Below are positions 51,905-60,937 of a stretch of 64,000 bases of DNA, piece after piece. Made by a program: the position numbers and the translations under genes. The stretch lies in assembly GCA_963715635.1 (NCBI GenBank), contig OY970261.1, positions 3,844,001 through 3,908,000 on the forward strand, given 5' to 3'. The stretch is from JAPKZH01 sp963715635 (GTDB lineage: Bacteria > Acidobacteriota > Aminicenantia > Aminicenantales > UBA4085). The number at the start of each line of letters is the position of its first letter. Positions within the stretch are counted from its first letter, which is position 1. The notes under the pieces are model-generated. The model ran no database searches, was not told where the DNA came from, and saw nothing but the letters and a program-made list of their open reading frames with translations.

Positions 51905-54244
51905 TCACTTTCCGGCGATGATGTCCTTGATCTTCTCTGCGCCGGCCACGCCGCTGTTGAACAGATAGCAGGCTGTGTTCTGCAGCAATTTTTCGAAAAA
52001 GGCTTTTTGAAGGTTGATCTGGTCTTCGGTGGCCAGAAGCAGGTGGGGATTGAAGAAGGGCTGGGTCTTGGCCGGGCTGCTTCCCTTCTTGGCCCCGGGA
52101 GTCTCCCCCGATGAGACGATGCGGAGAGCCTCATCGGGCGCCAATTCGATCACGGCCGGGGAGACCGCGTCGTTTCTCAACAGGAAAATCCAGCGAAGGG
52201 CCGTCCGTTTGGCGGGGGCCGCAGGGCCGCCGATCCAGTTCGGGTCAAGCATGGCGTGGGCTTCCTTGGACGCGCGGTAACAATACGGTGATCCGCGGTC
52301 AAGCCGGCAATCGTCCTGCCTCGGACATTCCGGATCGTTGCAGTCCTCTTTGTGGGTAATGACATTTTCGCATTTGCTGGAGTCGAAGAGCGGGATGAGC
52401 CTCGGAAAGGATTCGACCGAATTCGTCGGGATATAGACCTTGCGCTCGACGCAGTCGGCGTTGGGCGTCCTTCCTGAATAGCGGACAAAGACAACATCGT
52501 TCGAATGAAACCGGAACTGCGGGTCCTGAATGAGCTCGAAGAACAGCTCGGTCTTCTTCGTGCCCGGCGGGCCGATCAAGATGAGCCCGCTGCCGCCGGC
52601 GTCGGCCGACATTCCCCTCAAAGCATGGACGCCGTTCAGGCGTTCGGACATATCCATGACAAGCCCGAGGGCGAGGCTCCGGAGAGGCCCGTAATTGTCG
52701 CAGTTGACGACGGCCCCGGTCTTGGTCTCCGGGCTATAGAAAGCGCGGGGTTCGCGGCCGGCGATGCCGTCCACCGCATAAATGATGCCGTGGGGCTCGA
52801 GGTCCGACTCGAGCCGGGCCGGATACCAATTCTCGATCCAGAAGTCGTTGAGATGGGAGACGTTCGTCCGGAGCTGGACGATGACCCCGTTAATATTGGC
52901 GTTCCATTCAAAATAATTTTCGTGGCCGAGCGACTGCCCCACCTCGGCGATCAACCCGTCCATGACCTTGGCGGGGACGGCCGCCTCCACCGGGACGGAT
53001 TTCTTGACTCGGGTGACCGCGTTCTGGAGGGAAACGCGTTTGACCATTTTCGCCGTTTTGAGCTGTGAGAAGGCCCGGATGAGCCTGTCCATGCCCTTTT
53101 CCAGGTTTTCCATGGAAGTGGCATAGGACAGGCGGATGTTATTGTCGGCGCCGAAGGAATCCCCGGGCACGATGGCCACTTTTGCTTCCCTGAGCAGGTA
53201 ATACCCCAGCCCGTAAGAGTTGCGGATCGTGGCGCCGTTGAATTCTTTTCCGTAGGCGGCCTGGACGTTCGGGAAGAGGTAAAAGGCGCCCTGGGGCTTG
53301 AAGCAGGAAATCTGGGGAATGGCTTCGAGCTTCATCAAGCAGTAATTGCGGCGACGTTGGAACTCCGCCACCATTTTTCCCACGTCGTACTGCGGCCCGG
53401 ACAGGGCTTCCAGGCTGGCCTTTTGGGAGATCGAGGCGGGATTGGAGGTGGTGTGGCTCTGGATCTTGGCCATGCCGCCGATGACATCGGCGGGGCCGGC
53501 GGCATATCCGATCCTCCATCCCGTCATGGAGTAAGATTTTGAGACGCCGTTGATGAGGATGGTCTTCCTCTTGATGTCCTCGCCGAGGGAAGCGAAACTG
53601 GTGAATAGAAAGTTATCGTAGACGAGCTTCGCGTAGATCTCGTCGGAGATGACATACATATCCTCGCCCCGGATGATTTCAGCCAGGGCCTCGAGCTCAT
53701 GCTTTTGGTATGTGGTGCCTGTGGGATTGGAAGGGGAATTCAGGATGAGGGCTTTTGTCGCCGGAGTGATCGCGGCCTTGAGGTCCTCGGGCTTGAGCAG
53801 GAAACCGTCTTCCTCCTTGGTCTCGATGACCACAGTCTTGCCCTTGGCCAGAGTGACAAGCTGAGGATAGGTTACCCAGTAGGGCGCCGGAATAATCACT
53901 TCCTCCCCTTCATTGACCAGCGCCTGGACCACGTGAAAAAGCGAGCTCTTGCCGCCAGTGGAAACGATAATCTCATTGGGGGCGTAGGTCAGACCATGAT
54001 CTTCCTTGAGCCTGGCGATGATCGCTTTTTTTAAGGCAGGCATCCCCTCGTTTTCCGTGTATTTGGTAAAATTCTCCTGGATGGCCTTGATCCCGGCGGC
54101 TTTGACATTTTCGGGAGTCGGAAAATCGGGCTCGCCGATGCTGAGGTCGATGACATCGATTCCCTCCGCCTTCATGGCCTTGGCTTTCGCCGCAATTTTA
54201 AAGGTCGGAGAGGTTCCGATTTGATTGACTTTTTCTGAAATCAT
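51905..54244 (-). CDS. Aspartate-type aminotransferase fused to a HprK/PEPCK-like P-loop domain
   Basis: A 779-aa two-part protein. Residues 1-395 are a class I aminotransferase (NSPSNPTGTTY, VISDEIYAKLVYDN, VSKSYSMTGWRIGYA with the PLP Lys), of normal full length. Residues 395-779 form a separate unit: beta-rich GVIVQLRTNVSH and AVDGIAGREPRAFYSPET, then GLILIGPPGTKKTELFFELI (P-loop 558-565) and a tail ending LLQNTACYLFNSGV, resembling PEP carboxykinase/HPr-kinase folds. Five cysteines (about 625, 635, 640, 646, 655) could bind a metal. No stop or start separates the parts. A transaminase making oxaloacetate joined to a PEPCK-like unit would be logical, but catalysis by the second part is unproven. 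Confidence 0.8.
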   Translation of the reverse strand: MISEKVNQIGTSPTFKIAAKAKAMKAEGIDVIDLSIGEPDFPTPENVKAAGIKAIQENFTKYTENEGMPALKKAIIARLKEDHGLTYAPNEIIVSTGGKSSLFHVVQALVNEGEEVIIPAPYWVTYPQLVTLAKGKTVVIETKEEDGFLLKPEDLKAAITPATKALILNSPSNPTGTTYQKHELEALAEIIRGEDMYVISDEIYAKLVYDNFLFTSFASLGEDIKRKTILINGVSKSYSMTGWRIGYAAGPADVIGGMAKIQSHTTSNPASISQKASLEALSGPQYDVGKMVAEFQRRRNYCLMKLEAIPQISCFKPQGAFYLFPNVQAAYGKEFNGATIRNSYGLGYYLLREAKVAIVPGDSFGADNNIRLSYATSMENLEKGMDRLIRAFSQLKTAKMVKRVSLQNAVTRVKKSVPVEAAVPAKVMDGLIAEVGQSLGHENYFEWNANINGVIVQLRTNVSHLNDFWIENWYPARLESDLEPHGIIYAVDGIAGREPRAFYSPETKTGAVVNCDNYGPLRSLALGLVMDMSERLNGVHALRGMSADAGGSGLILIGPPGTKKTELFFELIQDPQFRFHSNDVVFVRYSGRTPNADCVERKVYIPTNSVESFPRLIPLFDSSKCENVITHKEDCNDPECPRQDDCRLDRGSPYCYRASKEAHAMLDPNWIGGPAAPAKRTALRWIFLLRNDAVSPAVIELAPDEALRIVSSGETPGAKKGSSPAKTQPFFNPHLLLATEDQINLQKAFFEKLLQNTACYLFNSGVAGAEKIKDIIAGK

Positions 54245-54271
54245 GATGTGCCTTTGTCCGCGGAAAGGGCC

Positions 54272-55681
54272 TTATTTATCTTTCTTTTGCTTGTCTTCAG
54301 GAGAGAGCTTGTCTTTCAGGAATTTTCTCAGGTCGGCGCCGGTCAGGGACTGGACGACTTCGGGAACCTGGGCCAGGATCTCCGCCACTTGACCTGTGAT
54401 TTTTGTCGTTCCCAGGCTCTTGTCTCCGCCGATGACCACGATCTTGTCGACCTTGGACAGCGGCTCGGAAATAGCCCTGGCCACGTCGGGCAGGACTTTC
54501 ATATACATTTCGAGAATCGCCGCTTCGTTGAACTTGTCCCAGGCCTGGGCTTTTTTCAGCATGGTATCGGCCTCCGCCAGCCCTTTCTGCCTGATCTTCT
54601 CCGCTTCGGCCTGGCCCTCGAGCCTGGAGGCCTCGGCCTTTCCCCGGGCTTCGGCCTGGATGCGGAATTCCTCGGCCTCGGCTTCGGCCTTGATCTGGTA
54701 CTTCCGGGCGTCCGCGGGCTTAAGGACGTTGGATTCGAGCTCCTTCTCCCGGCGTTGGATCTCGAACTCCTCGATCTTAATGGCCTGTTCTTTTTCGATC
54801 AGGTGTACCTTGGCTTCCTCTTTTTTGATCTCCTGGCTGAGCCGGTTTCGCTCGAGTTCGTAGGAAAAGTCGGCCTGGGCCTTTTTCTGGTTGACCGCGA
54901 TCTGGGATTCGGATTTCTTAGCTTCGTTCTCCCACTGCGCTTTGGCGATCAGGGCTTCGGCCTGCAGCCGGGCCACTTCTCCTTCTTTCCGCGCCTGGGA
55001 GGATTTGATGATGGATTCTTTTTCCGTCTCGGCCTCGGCAATGGCGGCGTCGCGCTTGGCGGCGGAGATCAGAGGCTTGCTCAGCGAATCGAGAAAGCCC
55101 TGCGAGTCGCTGATGTCCTTGAGAGAAAAAGACAGGAGGACAAGTCCCATGCGGGAGAAGTCCTCGCGAATGGCATCGGAGACTCGATTATTGAAATCGT
55201 GCCGCCCCCTGTAGATCTCCTCCACGGTCATGGTTCCGATGACTTCCCGGATCCTTCCTTCGAGAACGTTCAGGGCCACGTCGCGGATGCCCTCTTTACC
55301 CAAGCTCAGGAACTGCTGGGCGGCGATGTGGATCGCGACATCCGAGGAATCGATCTTTACCTGGGCCGTCGCTTCGGCCAGGATCGGCACGCCGCCATGG
55401 GTCAAGACTTCGGCGGTTTTGATGTTGAGCGGGATGACGTCCATAGGCAGGACATCGACAGTTTCCAGGAAAGGCATGACAAACGTGCCTCCGCCCAGGC
55501 GGTAGCGGTAGCCGACCTTCCTCTTCGTCCCGTCGGGGAGCGTTACGGTCTTTTTTCTTCCGGATATGATGAGGGCCTCGTTAGGACCGACTTTCCGGTA
55601 TTGTTTGGCCATGAGAAGGGAAAGCAGGACTAAAACGACGATAATAATGCCGGCTAGGATGAGCCAGGATAAAAGATTCAT
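54272..55681 (-). CDS. Flotillin/SPFH-domain protein
   Basis: A 469-aa membrane-associated protein. One N-terminal helix (about 4-25) is followed by the SPFH domain (about 30-200, VGPNEALIISGRKKTV and VHIAAQQFLSLGKEGI), then a long charged coiled coil rich in Ala, Glu and Lys (about 210-400, KAEAEAEEFRIQAEARGKAEA). The end has a flotillin-type VVIGGDKS. Flotillins scaffold membrane domains. The aminotransferase fusion gene begins 27 bp after its stop, on the same strand. Confidence 0.9.
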   Translation of the reverse strand: MNLLSWLILAGIIIVVLVLLSLLMAKQYRKVGPNEALIISGRKKTVTLPDGTKRKVGYRYRLGGGTFVMPFLETVDVLPMDVIPLNIKTAEVLTHGGVPILAEATAQVKIDSSDVAIHIAAQQFLSLGKEGIRDVALNVLEGRIREVIGTMTVEEIYRGRHDFNNRVSDAIREDFSRMGLVLLSFSLKDISDSQGFLDSLSKPLISAAKRDAAIAEAETEKESIIKSSQARKEGEVARLQAEALIAKAQWENEAKKSESQIAVNQKKAQADFSYELERNRLSQEIKKEEAKVHLIEKEQAIKIEEFEIQRREKELESNVLKPADARKYQIKAEAEAEEFRIQAEARGKAEASRLEGQAEAEKIRQKGLAEADTMLKKAQAWDKFNEAAILEMYMKVLPDVARAISEPLSKVDKIVVIGGDKSLGTTKITGQVAEILAQVPEVVQSLTGADLRKFLKDKLSPEDKQKKDK

Positions 55682-55782
55682 GATTGCCTCCTCGAAATCA
55701 GGCGTTACATTAAGGGGCTGAAAGGCCTAACTTATTAAAAAGAAATATTATAGTCACCGGCGCAGAAAGTCAAGTTAGGCCG

Positions 55783-56011
55783 GACACTCTTGGAAGGAAA
55801 CCCTTACCTAGGGTTTCCTTCCTACGCTTGCTCCGCTCGCTGCCTTCCTTCCAAGGAGCATTTGGCCATGAATCTTCAAGGGGGGACACACTTGGAGCAT
55901 TTGGCGATGAATTCATGGAAGAATGCTCCTTGGCGGGGTGGCAAGGCAGGCGGGTATTCCCGCCGCCCGTTGGAGGGGGACCCTATCAAAGAGTCCACCT
56001 CCAAGAGTGTC
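55783..56011. repeat. 229-bp element of nested inverted repeats (MITE-like)
   Basis: 12-bp perfect terminal inverted repeats GACACTCTTGGA/TCCAAGAGTGTC (55783-55794, 56000-56011) enclose a 13-bp hairpin (55792-55804/55810-55822, loop TACCT) and a further 12-bp inverted repeat CCAAGGAGCATT/AATGCTCCTTGG (55851-55862/55922-55933). GGAGCATTTGGC-ATGAAT is repeated directly at 55855 and 55894. No protein gene is evident. The right end touches the stop codon of the next gene. Confidence 0.75.
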
Positions 56012-57561
56012 TAGCTCGTATTGCGCACAAAATAATAGAAATAGCCTTTTTGAGTCCGGCCCAGTTTCAGGGAGTACTGGTTTTGGAAGGCGGGGGACTT
56101 GAGTAGCTCGGTCTCCGCAGGATAATAGGGCTTGACCAGCTGCCGGGGTGGGAGGGGGTCGGCGGAAAGGCCATAGACGCCGACGATAATATAGGTGGGC
56201 TTCCGGCTGAGGACATATTCGATGTCATATTTTTCATGGCCGGCTTGGAGCTTTCCCATATCGTTCGTCGTCTTCCGGCCGATCGTCACATCGTTGAGTC
56301 CGAGCATATCGATTGTCTTTAGCTCAGAGTAGTAGGGAATTGCGCCCGCCGGGATAACGGCAATCGAGTCGTCCGGTTTTATGTTGGCTTTGAACCATTT
56401 GCCGATTTCTTTCCAGCCGTCAACTTCGCTGCGGTCCTGCATGACATAGTTATAATCCGGGCCCCGATAGGAGGGGATCATGGAGTAGGACGCGGTCAGT
56501 AACAAGGCGATTGTCATAAAAGTCCTGATCGGCTTCCAGCGGGCCCCTTTGGCAAGCCAGCCGGCCAGGCCTCGAGAGACGAGGATGAAAAAAATGCCGA
56601 GCCCGGGAACAAAAAAGCGATACATCGGCAGACCATCTCCGCCGATATAAATGATGTAGAAAACATACAGGAGGAGCGGCCAACCGAGGGCACAAACAAA
56701 GCGGTTTTTTTTCATCCAAACCAGCCCGATCAAGCCCACAATTGTCCAGTACCCGGTGGCCGCCAAAAACCCGTGGGAATAAACAAGGCCGCGGACGAAC
56801 TGCGAACCGCCCGGGTCAACTTTGACATAAAATGTGTTCGGGAGGAGTGCTCCGTAATAGATGAAACGCCAGATAAAGTAGGGCAAATAAACGGCTGCGA
56901 ATACCGGCAGCCAAAAAGCTGTATTTCGGGCTAATGAATTATTTTTGATCCCGAGGGCGATGGCAAAAACGAAAACAAGGCCGGCGATGAGAACCCCTTC
57001 AGGCCGGGTCAATGCGGCGAATGCCAACACGAGGGCACTGGACAGCGGCAACGTGTCCTTTTCCATTCCCTTTGCGGCAAGGGCGAGACCCCATGTGACA
57101 AGGCAGGTAAATAGCGGCGTTTCCAGGCCGCCAGTGGCCCAGACAGCGAACGAGGGATTGACGGCAAGCAGGATTGGCGCCGCATAGACGAGCAGCCGAT
57201 AATTGTCCGGCTTCGGGCTGAGCCTGACCACGGCGGCGATTGTCCCAACCGATGCCAGCAGCCCGATGATTTTCGCGAAAATTTCGGGATTCAGGGAAAG
57301 CCACATCGAAAAAGCGGACAGAATGACCCACAGGAAGTTTGTGTAGCCCTCGACCCGTTCGCCGGGATTGAAGACAAGGCCGTGTCCTTGGACGAGGTTA
57401 TGGGCGTAGCGAAAACTGATAAATGCATCGTCTACCGTGTGGTCGAGAAACTTGATCGCCAGGGCCAGAAAAACGACGCCGCTGATGACAAAAACGATTC
57501 TTCGTGAGAAATATTTTTCGAAACGGTCAGACGGATGATCTTGGGCGGGGATGTCATGCAT
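56011..57561 (-). CDS. Polytopic membrane glycosyltransferase (GT-C type)
   Basis: A 516-aa protein with about ten membrane helices. DDAFISFRYAHNLVQGHGLVFNPGERVEGYTNFLW in the first outer loop (with acidic DD, about 45-80) is the pattern of polyprenyl-phosphate-sugar-dependent GT-C enzymes such as AftB-like arabinosyltransferases. A soluble C-terminal domain follows (about 385-516, SIAVIPAGAIPYYSELKTIDMLG). The stop lies within the repeat element. It is followed upstream by a GT2 and a UDP-xylose synthase gene, suggesting surface glycan assembly. Confidence 0.8.
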   Translation of the reverse strand: MHDIPAQDHPSDRFEKYFSRRIVFVISGVVFLALAIKFLDHTVDDAFISFRYAHNLVQGHGLVFNPGERVEGYTNFLWVILSAFSMWLSLNPEIFAKIIGLLASVGTIAAVVRLSPKPDNYRLLVYAAPILLAVNPSFAVWATGGLETPLFTCLVTWGLALAAKGMEKDTLPLSSALVLAFAALTRPEGVLIAGLVFVFAIALGIKNNSLARNTAFWLPVFAAVYLPYFIWRFIYYGALLPNTFYVKVDPGGSQFVRGLVYSHGFLAATGYWTIVGLIGLVWMKKNRFVCALGWPLLLYVFYIIYIGGDGLPMYRFFVPGLGIFFILVSRGLAGWLAKGARWKPIRTFMTIALLLTASYSMIPSYRGPDYNYVMQDRSEVDGWKEIGKWFKANIKPDDSIAVIPAGAIPYYSELKTIDMLGLNDVTIGRKTTNDMGKLQAGHEKYDIEYVLSRKPTYIIVGVYGLSADPLPPRQLVKPYYPAETELLKSPAFQNQYSLKLGRTQKGYFYYFVRNTS

Positions 57562-57595
57562 CTCAGTGCTCAGATGCCATGCGGCGCTTAATGTT

Positions 57596-58303
57596 TTATT
57601 TAAAAAATTTGTAGCGGATGATATGGAAGATGGCGGCGAAGCCGTCTTTCCAGCCGATTTTCTTTCCCTCGCTGTAATCGCGGCCCGAGTAGGAAATCGG
57701 GACCTCGTAGATTCGCACCTTCATCTTGGCGATTTTAATGGTCACTTCAGGCTCGAAACCAAAGCGCTTGGATTTGAGCTTGATCTTGTCCAAGACACTC
57801 TTTTTAAAGACTTTATAGCAGGTTTCCATGTCGGTAAGGTTCAGGTTGGAGAGCATGTTGGAGAAGGTGGTCAGCATCTTGTTGCCGAGATAGTGCCAGA
57901 AAAATAACACGCGGTGCGGGCCGCTGAGAAACCTGGAGCCGTACACGACGTCGGCCCGCCCGTCCAGGACCGGCTGGAGGAGGTTGGGGTATTCGTTCGG
58001 GTCGTATTCCAGGTCGGCGTCCTGAACAAGGACGATTTCGCCCGAGGCCTTGGCAAACCCGGTTTGAAGGGCCGAGCCTTTGCCCATGTTTTTGGGATGA
58101 AAATGGACTTTGATCCGAGGGTCGTTGAGCTTGGCCAGAATGTCCCTCGTCCCGTCCTGGGAAAAGTCGTCAACAATGACCAGCTCTTTCTCGAGGCCGA
58201 CATCCACGTTCAAAACCCGGGGGATGATTTTTTGGATCGTGTCTTTTTCGTTATAGACAGGCATGACAATGGAAAGTTTCTTGAAATGGGCTGGACGGCT
58301 CAT
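57596..58303 (-). CDS. Family 2 glycosyltransferase (dolichol-phosphate-mannose-synthase-like)
   Basis: A 235-aa GT-A enzyme: IVMPVYNEKDTIQKII at the N-terminus, VDDFSQDGTRDIL, and VLVQDADLEYDPNEYP with the metal-binding DAD motif near 95. It probably charges a polyprenyl phosphate with a sugar that the adjacent GT-C enzyme then uses. Its ATG overlaps the UDP-xylose synthase stop (ATGA). Confidence 0.9.
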   Translation of the reverse strand: MSRPAHFKKLSIVMPVYNEKDTIQKIIPRVLNVDVGLEKELVIVDDFSQDGTRDILAKLNDPRIKVHFHPKNMGKGSALQTGFAKASGEIVLVQDADLEYDPNEYPNLLQPVLDGRADVVYGSRFLSGPHRVLFFWHYLGNKMLTTFSNMLSNLNLTDMETCYKVFKKSVLDKIKLKSKRFGFEPEVTIKIAKMKVRIYEVPISYSGRDYSEGKKIGWKDGFAAIFHIIRYKFFK

Positions 58304-59241
58304 TTTTTATATCCTAGTTTCTCCTTGAAATAGTCCACGGTTACGGACAGTCCTTCTTCCAGAGGGACTTTTGGCTCCCAGGCGAGCTTAGCCTTAGCCA
58401 GGGAAATGTCCGGCCGGCGGCGGACCGGGTCATCCGAGGGCAGGGGCTGACGGACGATCTTTGATTTGCTCTTTGTGATCTTCAGGACAAGCTCGGCCAG
58501 CTCGGCGATGGTGAATTCGCCCGGGTTTCCGATGTTGACCGGGCCGATGAAATTCTCGGATTCCATCATCCGATGCAAGCCTTCGATCAGGTCTGTCACG
58601 TAGCAAAAGGAGCGCGTTTGGCTCCCGTCGCCGTATATGGTCATCGGATCGCCGCGGAGGGCCTGGACGATGAAGTTGCTGACGACCCGGCCGTCATTGA
58701 CGGCCATGCGGGGGCCGTAGGTGTTGAAGATGCGAACAATTTTGATGTCCACCCTGTTCTGGCGGTGGTAATCCATCATCAGGGTCTCCGCCACGCGCTT
58801 GCCTTCATCGTAGCAGCTGCGGATGCCGATCGGATTGACATTCCCCCAATAGCTCTCCGTTTGGGGATGGACCTTGGCGTCCCCATAAACTTCGGAGGAC
58901 GAGGCAAGCAGGATCCGGCACTTGGTCCTTTTGGCCAGGCCGAGCATGTTGATCGTCCCCATGACGTTGGTCTTCACGGTTTTGATCGCGTTGACCTGAT
59001 AATGGATAGGCGAGGCCGGGCAGGCCAGATGGTAGATTCGGTCCACTTCCACGAACAGCGGGTGGATGACGTCGTGCCGGATCAGCTCAAAATAGGGATG
59101 GGCCAGGAGCGGGCGGATGTTGTCCTTGTGGCCCGAGAAGAAGTTATCGATGCAGACGACATCCGAGCCTTTGCTCAGGAGATGCTCAGAGAGATGGCTG
59201 CCTAAGAAACCTGCCCCGCCCGTAACCAAGATTCGGTTCAT
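58300..59241 (-). CDS. UDP-glucuronate decarboxylase (UDP-xylose synthase) family SDR
   Basis: UXS converts UDP-glucuronate to UDP-xylose. The 313-aa extended SDR has VTGGAGFLGSH for NAD, the catalytic SCYDEGKR (YxxxK, with the DEG typical of UXS), and RIFNTYGPRM and GDGSQTRSFCYVTDL. ATG 59241 has AAGGAG at proper spacing; an upstream TTG is not needed. It supplies an activated sugar for the downstream glycosyltransferases. Confidence 0.9.
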   Translation of the reverse strand: MNRILVTGGAGFLGSHLSEHLLSKGSDVVCIDNFFSGHKDNIRPLLAHPYFELIRHDVIHPLFVEVDRIYHLACPASPIHYQVNAIKTVKTNVMGTINMLGLAKRTKCRILLASSSEVYGDAKVHPQTESYWGNVNPIGIRSCYDEGKRVAETLMMDYHRQNRVDIKIVRIFNTYGPRMAVNDGRVVSNFIVQALRGDPMTIYGDGSQTRSFCYVTDLIEGLHRMMESENFIGPVNIGNPGEFTIAELAELVLKITKSKSKIVRQPLPSDDPVRRRPDISLAKAKLAWEPKVPLEEGLSVTVDYFKEKLGYKK

Positions 59242-59283
59242 GGTCAATCTCCTTCGAATCCCTTTGAGCCCTTCCGGCCGGAC

Positions 59284-60027
59284 TTAACCATAGGCCATGA
59301 AAAGAAGACTTTTCTTTTTCAAGACATCTTTCTGGATTTGAATGATCTCCGAGATGCCCAGGTCGGCCAGGCGTAGGAGCGCATTCAAGGAATGCCTCGA
59401 AAATGGCTCTTTTTCGGCCGTGGCTTGGATTTCCAGGAGCTGCCCGCGGTCTGTCTGGACGACGTTCATATCCGTTTCGGCCGCCGAATCTTCGCTGTAA
59501 TCCAGGTCCAAAAGAGCTTCGCCCTTGACGATTCCGACGCTGATGCCGGCCACGAGATGGTGCAGCGGCATCCGGTCGATCACTTTCTCATCGAGCATTT
59601 TTTTGAGGGCCAGCGCCAAGGCCACGCAGGCGGCATTGATAGAGGCCACCCGTGTCCCGCCGTCGGCCTGGATGACATCGCAATCCAGGATGATCTGTCG
59701 TTCACCGATGAGCTTGAGGTCCGTCACCGCCCGGAGCGTCCTTCCGATCAGGCGCTGGATCTCCTGGCTGCGCCCCGAAGGATAGCCTTGATTTCGCTCG
59801 CGGTTCGTCCGTTTTTCGGTGGAGCGGGGAAGCATGGAGTATTCGGCCGTGATCCAGCCCGAGCCTCCGCCTTTCAAAAACGGCGGGACTTTTTCCTCGA
59901 TGGTCGCCGCCGCCACGACCCGTGTCTTTCCGAATTCGATCAAGGCCGACCCGTCGGCAAAATCGAGATAGTCGGCATGAATTTTGACCGGCCTCAGCTC
60001 GTCCAGCTTTCGGTTATGGGCTCTCAT
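59284..60027 (-). CDS. rph: Ribonuclease PH
   Basis: RNase PH trims tRNA 3' ends phosphorolytically. The 247-aa protein has RPVKI near the N-terminus, GWITAEYSMLPRST, the RTLRAVTDL segment, DCDVIQADGGTRVASINAA with the acidic metal site, and AETDMNVVQTDRGQLLEIQATAE. All are standard. Its ATG overlaps the acyltransferase stop by 4 nt, an unexpected partner but a clear translational link. Confidence 0.96.
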   Translation of the reverse strand: MRAHNRKLDELRPVKIHADYLDFADGSALIEFGKTRVVAAATIEEKVPPFLKGGGSGWITAEYSMLPRSTEKRTNRERNQGYPSGRSQEIQRLIGRTLRAVTDLKLIGERQIILDCDVIQADGGTRVASINAACVALALALKKMLDEKVIDRMPLHHLVAGISVGIVKGEALLDLDYSEDSAAETDMNVVQTDRGQLLEIQATAEKEPFSRHSLNALLRLADLGISEIIQIQKDVLKKKSLLFMAYG

Positions 60028-60932
60028 GGTGTCCTTTCTTCCTCAAGAGGCCTTGTCCTCCAGCGCTTGTGAACCCAAAGCCAAAGGCCCGGGTTCTGCC
60101 TGATTTCGCGCTCAATCATCTTAGTGCATATTTGGGTGATTTTCAACACATCCTGTTCCTGGTGGCCGGACAGGGCGGGCTTGACCGGCTCAAAAAATTT
60201 TATCCCGTACAGGCCGTTTCGCAGCGGATAGCAAAAAACGGGAACGATGGAAGCGCCGGTGCGCACATGGAACGCCGCCAGGGCGGGCGTCGTGGCGGCC
60301 GGCTTGCCGAAGAAGTCCACGAAGACCGCCTGGCTGCGCAGGACGTTCTGGTCGATGAGGATGCCGACGATCTCGTTGTTTTTCAAGGACTGCAGGATGG
60401 GTTTCCCGGCTTTAAATTTGGAGATGATCCCGGCCCCGAATTTCATTCGCAGCTTGGCCAGCTCTTTTTCCAGGAGCCTGTTATCGAGCGGCCGGGCGAT
60501 CACCCGGACGGGGCCGATGGCCGCGGTGGCGGCCGTGGCCACTTCCCAGTTTCCAAAATGGGCGGTGAACACGAGCGCTCCCCTGCCTTTGGACAAGGCC
60601 ATTCTAAGATGCTCCGCTCCTTCCGTCCGGATCAGTCGAAGAATTTTTTCTCTAGGGTAGCCGGAGATCTTGATGATATCAGCGATCGTCCGGCCGAGAT
60701 GTTCAAAGGCTTGGCGCGCCAAGGCCTGCCGTTCCGGCTCCGAGCGGTCTTTTCCGAAGGCGACGGCCAGGTTGAAAAGGGCAATGGCGCGGTGCCGCCC
60801 ATCCAGGCGGAAGGCGAGCCGGCCGAGCCCATTCCCGATGGACAGGCACAGCGGACGGGGCAGGCAGGCGAAGGCCAGGGCCAAGGCTTTGAAAGCGCAA
60901 TATCCTATGTATTCAATAAAATAGTCGGACAT
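60024..60932 (-). CDS. Lipid A acyltransferase, HtrB/LpxL family
   Basis: A 302-aa inner-membrane-associated acyltransferase that adds a secondary acyl chain to lipid A. The catalytic FTAHFGNWEV (HX4E) is near residue 118, with a KGRGALVFTAHFG lead-in and RSQAVFVDFFGKPAATTPALAAF, as in LpxL/LpxM. A hydrophobic N-terminus is present. It is 5 nt after lpxK, giving a lipid A pair and an outer membrane with LPS. Confidence 0.9.
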   Translation of the reverse strand: MSDYFIEYIGYCAFKALALAFACLPRPLCLSIGNGLGRLAFRLDGRHRAIALFNLAVAFGKDRSEPERQALARQAFEHLGRTIADIIKISGYPREKILRLIRTEGAEHLRMALSKGRGALVFTAHFGNWEVATAATAAIGPVRVIARPLDNRLLEKELAKLRMKFGAGIISKFKAGKPILQSLKNNEIVGILIDQNVLRSQAVFVDFFGKPAATTPALAAFHVRTGASIVPVFCYPLRNGLYGIKFFEPVKPALSGHQEQDVLKITQICTKMIEREIRQNPGLWLWVHKRWRTRPLEEERTP

Positions 60933-60937
60933 CTGAC

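Noticed and set aside
54248..55633. 461-codon plus-strand frame opposite the flotillin gene
   Set aside because: It is a mirror of the repetitive coiled coil on the other strand; no start signal or domain.
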